Source: Thermoplasmata archaeon (GTDB lineage: Archaea > Thermoplasmatota > Thermoplasmata > Lutacidiplasmatales > UBA184). From it: 12,564 nt of DNA. The stretch lies in NCBI GenBank assembly GCA_021792485.1, contig JAJYUO010000014.1:1-12564 (forward strand), in the 5' to 3' direction. The notes beneath the pieces are model-generated. The model saw nothing but the letters and a program-made list of their open reading frames with translations, made no database searches and was not told where the DNA came from. Shown piece after piece: positions 7,797-12,564 of this stretch. Within the stretch, counting starts at the first letter, position 1. Each line of letters begins with the position of its first letter. A program made the position numbers and the translations under genes.

Positions 7797-7804
7797 ATAG
7801 ATAA
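7797..7804 (-). promoter_or_regulatory. TATA-like box ahead of aguB
   Basis: On the minus strand the 68-base gap before aguB contains TTATCTAT, the only AT-rich stretch in a GC-rich surround. If it works as an archaeal TATA box, transcription would start about 25 bases on, near 7775, leaving a leader of roughly 24 bases before the ATG at 7751. This would allow aguBA to be transcribed apart from the exporter. Based on composition and spacing only. Confidence 0.35.
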
Positions 7805-7819
7805 TGCCGGTCGGCTCGG

Positions 7820-8413
7820 CTACCACCCTCGGAACGATATCGTCGCCTCGGCCGCGAAGTAGATGGCGAATCCGAACATCAAGGCCGCCGCGGCAGCGCC
7901 GATCCAGGGGCGGACCGAGGGGTACCTCCGGCTCCCCCGATGAATCGCCCATGGGAAGATCACGATCCAGATCGCGATCGCACCGAAGAGCCCGGCGAAC
8001 AGCCACGCGCCGCCGACGTAGGCAAACGCTACTCCGGCGGTCAGCCACCAGACGATCTGGAACGGGTTGCTCAGGCCGACTCCCAGCGACTGCGTGTACG
8101 TCCCTAGCTTCGGAGCCGGCCGCTCGCCGGGCGTCGTCCGCTCCCGGAGTAAAAGGTAGCCCATGACCGACATCGTCACCGCGCCGGACACGTACACGTA
8201 GGCGATCAGGGGCCGGAGGTCGACGAGCGACTCGAGACCGAAGACGAGCGCTCCGAGGACGGCGTCGGCGGTCAAGGCGCCGCAGGCGGTGAGGAACCCG
8301 GCCGAATACGACCGGGTGGCTCGAGCCGCGATGAGCGCATTCATCGGGCCCGGCGGGGCGGCGAGGGAAAATCCCAGGAGGAGCCCGAATGCCACTTCCG
8401 CCAAACCGGTCAT
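7820..8413 (-). CDS. LysE/RhtB-family amino-acid (or amine) exporter
   Basis: Small integral membrane exporter of the LysE superfamily, whose members expel basic or neutral amino acids and related compounds. From the ATG at 8413 it has 197 residues, close to the usual 200, with about six hydrophobic segments. Motifs: PPGP (20-23) in the first helix with the following MNALIAARATR; Asp50 in helix 2; a charged cytoplasmic loop (90-103); and GLSNPFQIVWW (113-123), the Asn-Pro motif opening the next helix. The frame stays open 47 codons further upstream, but that stretch is Arg/Pro-rich, non-hydrophobic and unlike the family, so I reject it. The gene is first in the minus-strand train and precedes aguBA by 68 bases, which hints at a substrate linked to arginine, agmatine or putrescine. 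The family is confident; the substrate is inference. Confidence 0.88.
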   Translation of the reverse strand: MTGLAEVAFGLLLGFSLAAPPGPMNALIAARATRSYSAGFLTACGALTADAVLGALVFGLESLVDLRPLIAYVYVSGAVTMSVMGYLLLRERTTPGERPAPKLGTYTQSLGVGLSNPFQIVWWLTAGVAFAYVGGAWLFAGLFGAIAIWIVIFPWAIHRGSRRYPSVRPWIGAAAAALMFGFAIYFAAEATISFRGW

Positions 8414-8578
8414 AGTCCGTTCTCGTGGCCCGCGGACGAAACGGCTCGCAAGCCTTGAACCCGCTGCCGGTCCACGGCCTCGGCGGCCGGTGGGTGGCTC
8501 CCGCGGATGCGGTCGATTGCCGGCCGGGTCGTGTCTTTCGTTTCGCCGTCGCACCGAGAGGGAGAGTCTTCGGAGCCT

Positions 8579-8597
8579 GACCTACTCCGGGTAGGTC
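8579..8597. promoter_or_regulatory. Perfect inverted repeat upstream of CDGSH gene, possible operator
   Basis: GACCTAC and GTAGGTC flank a five-base spacer (TCCGG): 7+7 perfect arms, extendable by one wobble and one Watson-Crick pair if transcribed. The centre (8588) lies about 36 bases before the TATA-like box, where archaeal activators or repressors often bind. No regulator gene is visible nearby. A role as a dimeric regulator site is inference from symmetry and position. Confidence 0.45.
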
Positions 8598-8620
8598 GGT
8601 TCCCTGCGGACCAGCGCTCC

Positions 8621-8626
8621 TTTATC
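8621..8626 (+). promoter_or_regulatory. TATA-like box for the CDGSH gene
   Basis: TTTATC within CTCCTTTATCTC stands out in GC-rich sequence. Its centre is about 26 bases before the ATG at 8650, the distance expected from an archaeal TATA box to the transcription start, so the mRNA could be nearly leaderless. That sits uneasily with the good ribosome-binding site just before the ATG, so the true transcription start may lie elsewhere. Confidence 0.4.
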
Positions 8627-8637
8627 TCTCCGGTGGC

Positions 8638-8643
8638 AGGTGA
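8638..8643 (+). promoter_or_regulatory. Shine-Dalgarno site of CDGSH gene
   Basis: AGGTGA ends six bases before the ATG at 8650 and matches six bases of the GGAGGTGAT complement of the 16S 3' end. It fixes the start of this very short gene. Confidence 0.65.
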
Positions 8644-8649
8644 CATACC

Positions 8650-8826
8650 ATGAGCCACGTCGAGATTCAGTCGAACGAGAACGGCCCGAACCTAGTCTTG
8701 GTGGACGGAAAGGTCGTCACGGCGCTCTGTCGGTGCGGACAGAGCCAGCACAAGCCCAACTGCGACGGTTCGCACCGCACCGCGGGCTTCAAGGCCCCGG
8801 CGGCAAAGGTCGAGATCCTCCCATAA
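8650..8826 (+). CDS. Small CDGSH-type iron-sulfur protein (mitoNEET-like zinc-finger CDGSH domain)
   Basis: A complete 58-residue protein that consists of one CDGSH domain, easily missed because of its size. The [2Fe-2S] ligands follow the family pattern of three Cys and one His: CRC (Cys27, Cys29), then nine residues later CDGSH (Cys38 and His42), with the conserved Ser32, Pro36, Asp39 and Gly40 between and around them. A short beta-rich N-terminus (EIQSNENGPNLVLVDGKVV) precedes the cluster and GFKAP follows it, as in prokaryotic stand-alone members. Known members carry redox-labile clusters and are thought to transfer electrons or clusters or to sense redox state. There is no membrane segment, so it is cytosolic. 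An AGGTGA site six bases before the ATG supports the start. The MFS gene begins 106 bases downstream on the same strand. Partner and exact role are unknown. Confidence 0.92.
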   Translation: MSHVEIQSNENGPNLVLVDGKVVTALCRCGQSQHKPNCDGSHRTAGFKAPAAKVEILP

Positions 8827-8833
8827 GAGAGAT

Positions 8834-8885
8834 CGGGCGCCCGGGCGGGGCCCGGCCGGCGGCTCCACCGGGAACGCCGCCGGCC
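8834..8885 (+). terminator. GC-rich stem-loops between CDGSH and MFS genes
   Basis: Three structures are packed here: a 10-base palindrome CGGGCGCCCG (8834-8843); a 6-base-pair hairpin with 3-base loop (8841-8855); and a 10-base-pair perfect stem, GGCCGGCGGC (8854-8863) with its complement at 8876-8885 around a 12-base loop. No T-run follows, so a classical intrinsic or archaeal poly-T terminator is not supported. Alternatives are an attenuating or mRNA-stabilising element. The pairing is directly visible; the function is not. Confidence 0.4.
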
Positions 8886-8922
8886 CCCCGCAGGCCTGCC
8901 ATAGGTGAGTCGTCTCAAACGC

Positions 8923-8927
8923 GGAGG
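8923..8927 (+). promoter_or_regulatory. Shine-Dalgarno site of MFS gene
   Basis: GGAGG lies five bases before the ATG at 8933 and decides the start. No TATA-like sequence is seen just before it, so the gene may rely on the promoter of the CDGSH gene. Confidence 0.65.
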
Positions 8928-8932
8928 CCCTG

Positions 8933-10399
8933 ATGGAATACAAGTGGAAGGCGTTCAGCGTCACCTCCATCGGTTCGATGATGGCAGGGATCGACGGAAC
9001 GATCGTTCTCCTCGCGCTTCTTCCGATCGCCCGTGACCTGAGCGCGAGCTACATCGCGATCATCTGGGTGATCATCGCGTACCTGCTGGCGATGACGGCT
9101 CTCGTCCTGAGCCTGGGCCGGATCTCCGACATTTACGGTCGCAAGCGCATGTACAACCTCGGATTCGTCGTTTTCATCGTCGGTTCGGCTCTCTGCGGCT
9201 TCTCTCCGGACGCGAACTTCCTGATCGCGTTCCGTGTCCTCCAGGGCATCGGGGCGGCGATGCTCACCGCGAACTCTCTCGCGATCCTCGCGGAAGCGTT
9301 CCCGCCGAACGAGCGAGGGATCGCGTTCGGTTCGACCGCGATCATTTGGGGAGTGGGTTCCGTCATCGGAATCATCCTCGGCGGGCTGATCGTCTCCTTC
9401 ACCACCTGGAGGGTGATCTTCTGGATAAACGTCCCGATCGGCCTCATCGGCACCGCCTGGGCCTACCGGGTGCTGCGGGAGTCGAAGAGCCCCACGGCGC
9501 TCGGGGAGTCGTTCGACCTTCCCGCCGCGGGCCTTTTCACCGGCGCCATCACCTCGCTGCTCGTCGGCGTCACGTGGGGACTCCTCTACGGGTGGACGGA
9601 GACCTCCACGATCGTCGCGTTCCTATTGGTCCTGCCGCTGTTCGCCGCGTTCGTGTACTGGGAGACGCGGGTCAGCACGCAACCGATCATCGACTTCGGC
9701 TTCTTCCGGACCCGGACGTTTACGTTAGGGACCGTCGCGGCGCTGCTGCAGTCGGTCGCGATCTTCAGCGTGAATTTCCTCTTGGTCTTCTACCTGGAGG
9801 GAGTCTACGGCCTCTCCGTTCTGACGGCGTCGTACCTGATCGTCCCGTACGCCGCGGCGGTGGCGGTTGTCGGGCCGTTCGGCGGACGTCTGACCGACCG
9901 GTTCGGCGCCCGACGCGTAGCGACGATCGGCCTCGCGCTGCAGATCGTCGCGCTTGTGGCGCTGAGCCAGCTCACGACGGGCACGCCGATCTCCCTTCTC
10001 GCGGTCATCGAAGCGGTCTTTGGCTTCGGTGGAGGGATGTTTTTCCCCGCGAACACGAGCATGGTGATGTCGCACGCTCCGCAGGGACGGTTCGGCATTG
10101 CCTCGGGGGTCCTCAACACCGTGCGCAACACCGGCGCGATCCTCAGCTTCGCCGTGAGCCTGGTCGCGGTGACGGCGGCGATTCCGTCGGCGATCGCCTA
10201 CGCACTGTTTCTCGGCGCGTTCCAAGGCCACCTCTCCCACTCCGTGGCGGCGGCCTACCTCTCCGGACAGAGCCTTGCGTTCCTGATCTCGGCGGGGCTG
10301 CTCGTGGTCTCCCTCGTCCTGATACGTCTCACCGGTGCGGTGGGGCCAGTGGAACCTGCCCGCTTCGAAGCGGCGACTTCGGCTCCGGAGACCGGCTAG
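8933..10399 (+). CDS. MFS transporter, DHA2 (EmrB/QacA-like, 14-helix) family
   Basis: Predicted proton-driven exporter of the drug:H+ antiporter-2 group, in the cytoplasmic membrane. The 488 residues are typical for 14 helices. Motifs: GIDGTIVLLALLPIARDL (19-36, motif D1 with Asp21); GRISDIYGRKRMY (62-74, motif A in the loop between helices 2 and 3); RVLQGIGAAMLTANS (101-115, motif B with Arg101); GVGSVIGIILGG (140-151) where motif C is expected; and WRVIFWINVPIG (159-170), highly typical of DHA2. A second motif-A-like GGRLTDRFGARR lies in the second half. The usual Pro of motif C is Ile147. The start is set by GGAGG five bases before the ATG. It follows the CDGSH gene by 106 bases and converges with the Fe-S membrane protein gene, sharing CTAG at the stops. 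The substrate cannot be read from the sequence. Confidence 0.93.
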   Translation: MEYKWKAFSVTSIGSMMAGIDGTIVLLALLPIARDLSASYIAIIWVIIAYLLAMTALVLSLGRISDIYGRKRMYNLGFVVFIVGSALCGFSPDANFLIAFRVLQGIGAAMLTANSLAILAEAFPPNERGIAFGSTAIIWGVGSVIGIILGGLIVSFTTWRVIFWINVPIGLIGTAWAYRVLRESKSPTALGESFDLPAAGLFTGAITSLLVGVTWGLLYGWTETSTIVAFLLVLPLFAAFVYWETRVSTQPIIDFGFFRTRTFTLGTVAALLQSVAIFSVNFLLVFYLEGVYGLSVLTASYLIVPYAAAVAVVGPFGGRLTDRFGARRVATIGLALQIVALVALSQLTTGTPISLLAVIEAVFGFGGGMFFPANTSMVMSHAPQGRFGIASGVLNTVRNTGAILSFAVSLVAVTAAIPSAIAYALFLGAFQGHLSHSVAAAYLSGQSLAFLISAGLLVVSLVLIRLTGAVGPVEPARFEAATSAPETG

Positions 10400-12546
10400 G
10401 GAGACGCCTGCTCCGCCCGCGCCTCGGCCGACGCCGGCGGACCGGCAGGATGCGGGATCGATTCCCGTCCCACGACCGGGGTTCCCCGCACGACCGGCAG
10501 GCGCGACGGGCGGCTCGTCGCGACCTCGAGACCCACGACGCGTCCCAGGACATGCCGGATGTCGTGGATGTAGAGATTTCCGTAGGGGCACGCCTCGATG
10601 CAGTCGCCGACCCCGCAGCACTTCGTGCTCCGGTACTCCCCTTTCGTCCGGAGGTACCCGGGCATGTCGACCAGGCCCACGGGACACCCTTTCGCGCAAT
10701 CGAGGGTCGTGCACGAGCGGCAGATCCGGGCGTCATGGACCTTCAGCTTGAACGCGCCGATCCTCTGGAACGCCTGGGCGATGATCCCCGTGTAGCACCA
10801 CCCCATCGTGACGCAGCTGTAGGTCCCCACATACGGGATCGTGACGAACATCACGTACCACAGCACGCCGAACGAGAGCGCGAAGAGGAAGACCGTCGGA
10901 TCCAAGCCGAGCACGGTGACGTTCAGCCGGCCCGTCGCGTCCAGGTAGGAGAGGACCGACGTCCCGGCGAGCGCGGCCATCGTCGCTCCCATCGTGAGCG
11001 AGTACGCCGTCGAGAACCGGCTCCCCAGGAACTTGTGCGCAAGGCCGCTCGACCGGTTGAACGACTTCATCGCGTCGATCGTCGTTCCCTGGTACATCAG
11101 GGGGGCGCTACAGAATACGGAGCAGAGCCAGCGCCGGCCGAACGCCATGGAGAGCACGGCGGTGATGACGTACGTCGCGACGACGACGCCGAAGACCGTC
11201 GGGGCGAGCGCTTCGGTGCCGATCCCCATGCTCCACCCGAGCAGGGGGACCGCGTCGCGCGCCGGAGCCCCCGGAAAGACGGACGCATAGTAGATGCTCG
11301 GGAAGAAGACGATGAACGCCCCGTAGCTTCCGATCATCACGCCGAGACGCACCCGCGTCTCGCGGCGGCGGGTTTCCTTGAGCTTGAAGACGACGAGGGC
11401 GCCCATCTCGACCCCCATCATCACCAGGAACCAGGTCGACGCTGTCACGGCGGCCAAGAAGAAGAAACCATTGCGAAACGCCGGGTAGGCAATCGAGCCG
11501 GCGGATCCCGAGAGACCGAGCATGCCGAGGCTCGCCAGCCAGTTCGTGCCGTAGAACTGGAGTCCGATCTGCTGGTCGAGGAGGGCCCCCATGAAGACCT
11601 CGGCCACGAAGATCGTGGCGAGGAGCGCGAACGCCCAGTTCGGCCGTAATTGCCAGGGGACTCGCTCCTCGGTATCGAGTGCATGCGATCGGAGGATCAG
11701 GCCGAAGTACAGCACCATCTCGAGGAGGATGCTCAGGGCGAAGACCACCGGCATCCCGTAGCCGATCCACAGGAACAAGCCGGTCATCATCAGTCCATAG
11801 ACCGCGAAGAGCCGAACGAGGTATCCGGCGATGGGCGAGGGGATCTCGCGGTTCCGATAGACGTACTCCATCCCGAGCACGAAGATGCCGATCATCGCGA
11901 TCGAGCTGCCGTAGATCGCGAGAGCCTGCCAGGTCGGGCTGTCGAGCGCCGTGGGCGTGAGGACCATGATCACAACCTGGACGCCGAGCAGAGCGAGCAC
12001 GGGCCTGGGCACCTCGCGTCGCACGAACGCGACCGTCAGCGCCATTTCCCCGGCCATCGTGAAGATGAACCACGGGGACTGGACGACGTTCGCGAGGAGG
12101 CTGGCCACCCCGTACGGCCCCGCTTCGAGCGCTGCCCACGAGGTACCCGAGGCGACTTCGAAGACCATCCCCATCAGGAACTCGGTCGCGAGAACGAGGG
12201 CGATGACGAGGAGGGCAAAGCCCCACGTCGGCCGGAACGGCCGTGCGGCGTACTCGCCGGGGGAGTCCATCTCGGCCTGAGCATCCCGGACGAAGGTGAC
12301 GAAGACCGGGACGACCCCAAGGGACATCACGATGCTGGTGACCCAGAGCGCCTCGATCAGCGCCGGCGTCCCGGGGTGAACGAGATAGATGAGCGCGCCG
12401 AGCAACATCGCCCCCATCATCACGACCAGGAACACCGCCCCGGCCGCCCGGGGCGTGGTGCGCGCCTGCGCGCACATGCGGACCAGGAGCGCGGTCGCAA
12501 CGACCATGCCGATGGCGAGAGGGATCAGGATCGCCTCGTAGGCCAC
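10396..12546 (-). CDS. Polytopic membrane iron-sulfur protein with duplicated six-helix unit, NapH/NosR-like segment and C-terminal 2x[4Fe-4S] ferredoxin domain
   Basis: Not recognised as a named enzyme. About 716 residues from a GTG at 12546; the frame stays open to the window edge, so a few more N-terminal residues are possible. By eye there are about 15 helices. Helices 1-6 (1-200) and 7-12 (208-420) are related: RPTWGFALL (105-113) matches RPNWAFALL (301-309), and SPWFIFTMAGEM (157-168) matches STWFLVMMGVEM (370-381). A NapH/NosR-like part follows: GRRWLCSVFC (470-479), then helices near 512-533 and 551-572, then Cys578 and Cys584. Residues 606-660 form a ferredoxin domain: Cys609, 612, 617, 621-Pro, then Cys643, 644, 649, 653-Pro. 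Positive loops place this domain in the cytoplasm. No conserved helix His pair suggests haem b. Probably it passes electrons between a cytosolic donor and a quinone or membrane partner. The last 45 residues are Pro/Ala/Arg-rich and disordered-looking. The fold assignment is good; the role is inference. Confidence 0.85.
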   Translation of the reverse strand: MAYEAILIPLAIGMVVATALLVRMCAQARTTPRAAGAVFLVVMMGAMLLGALIYLVHPGTPALIEALWVTSIVMSLGVVPVFVTFVRDAQAEMDSPGEYAARPFRPTWGFALLVIALVLATEFLMGMVFEVASGTSWAALEAGPYGVASLLANVVQSPWFIFTMAGEMALTVAFVRREVPRPVLALLGVQVVIMVLTPTALDSPTWQALAIYGSSIAMIGIFVLGMEYVYRNREIPSPIAGYLVRLFAVYGLMMTGLFLWIGYGMPVVFALSILLEMVLYFGLILRSHALDTEERVPWQLRPNWAFALLATIFVAEVFMGALLDQQIGLQFYGTNWLASLGMLGLSGSAGSIAYPAFRNGFFFLAAVTASTWFLVMMGVEMGALVVFKLKETRRRETRVRLGVMIGSYGAFIVFFPSIYYASVFPGAPARDAVPLLGWSMGIGTEALAPTVFGVVVATYVITAVLSMAFGRRWLCSVFCSAPLMYQGTTIDAMKSFNRSSGLAHKFLGSRFSTAYSLTMGATMAALAGTSVLSYLDATGRLNVTVLGLDPTVFLFALSFGVLWYVMFVTIPYVGTYSCVTMGWCYTGIIAQAFQRIGAFKLKVHDARICRSCTTLDCAKGCPVGLVDMPGYLRTKGEYRSTKCCGVGDCIEACPYGNLYIHDIRHVLGRVVGLEVATSRPSRLPVVRGTPVVGRESIPHPAGPPASAEARAEQASP

Positions 12547-12564
12547 GGTCGACGCCTTCCCTAC

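Larger units (their letters stand above)
8414..8649. promoter_or_regulatory. Divergent intergenic region between exporter and CDSGH-type (CDGSH) gene
   Basis: A 236-base divergent gap, the largest in the window. It must carry promoters for both directions. On the CDGSH side it holds a perfect palindrome (8579-8597), a TATA-like TTTATC (8621-8626) and an AGGTGA ribosome-binding site. On the exporter side I find no clear TATA box or Shine-Dalgarno site. The open frames crossing it in several phases are Arg/Pro/Ser-rich and look like GC-driven shadows. Confidence 0.6.

Noticed and set aside
8414..8554. A 47-codon N-terminal extension of the LysE-type exporter.
   Set aside because: It is Arg/Pro-rich, unlike any exporter N-terminus. 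The protein starting at 8413 has the normal family length and begins with helix 1.
9346..11649. A 767-codon open frame on the plus strand.
   Set aside because: It crosses the MFS gene in another phase and runs antisense to the Fe-S membrane protein gene. Its product is Arg/His/Gly-rich without domains, whereas both overlapped genes show clear family motifs. It is a GC-driven shadow.
11500..12190. Resemblance of GTSW/GTNW stretches in the Fe-S membrane protein to cytochrome bd subunit I.
   Set aside because: The haem-ligand histidines and methionine of CydA have no counterparts, and no His is conserved between the two repeat units, so the short match is probably coincidence.
1..12564. tRNA, rRNA, CRISPR arrays, insertion sequences, attachment sites.
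   Set aside because: I found no cloverleaf, no regularly spaced direct repeats, no transposase or integrase motifs and no terminal inverted repeats; nearly all sequence is covered by recognisable protein genes.

Overview
The window is GC-rich and densely coded: ten genes on two strands, with no gap longer than about 240 bases and no RNA gene, insertion sequence or CRISPR array that I can see. The likely source is an archaeon, possibly a GC-rich soil or acid-environment member of the Thermoplasmatota. The pointers are a small zinc-ribbon/single-helix protein whose outer domain is rich in N-glycosylation sequons, TATA-like boxes at archaeal distances from starts, a stand-alone 58-residue CDGSH protein, and few clear Shine-Dalgarno sites. 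This is inference; a GC-rich bacterium is not excluded.

Layout. Bases 1-1194 (+) hold the 3' end of glucose-6-phosphate dehydrogenase and a translationally coupled 6-phosphogluconolactonase, i.e. the entry of the oxidative pentose phosphate pathway. They converge on a long minus-strand train. Read in its own direction, that train is: a LysE-type exporter (8413), N-carbamoylputrescine amidase (7751), agmatine deiminase (6831), a CLC chloride channel/transporter with a CBS pair (5603), a zinc-ribbon membrane protein (3686), a P1-family (DmpA-type) aminopeptidase (3032), and a ROK-family, polyphosphate-glucokinase-like kinase (1971-1186). The kinase would supply the glucose-6-phosphate that the dehydrogenase consumes. 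The two agmatine enzymes overlap by ATGA and together convert agmatine to putrescine, releasing two NH3 and CO2.

A divergent intergenic region (8414-8649), carrying a perfect 7+7 palindrome and a TATA-like box, separates the train from a plus-strand pair: the CDGSH iron-sulfur protein and a 14-helix DHA2-type MFS transporter, with a strong GC hairpin between them. The MFS gene ends tail-to-tail, sharing a CTAG, with the most unusual gene of the window: a protein of about 716 residues on the minus strand (10396-12546). It has about 15 predicted membrane helices, a NapH/NosR-like membrane cysteine motif and a C-terminal two-cluster ferredoxin domain. Its N-terminal 420 residues look like a tandem duplication of a six-helix unit whose helices carry glutamates conserved in both copies. 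I do not recognise it as a named enzyme, and it is the best candidate for an undescribed membrane redox system.
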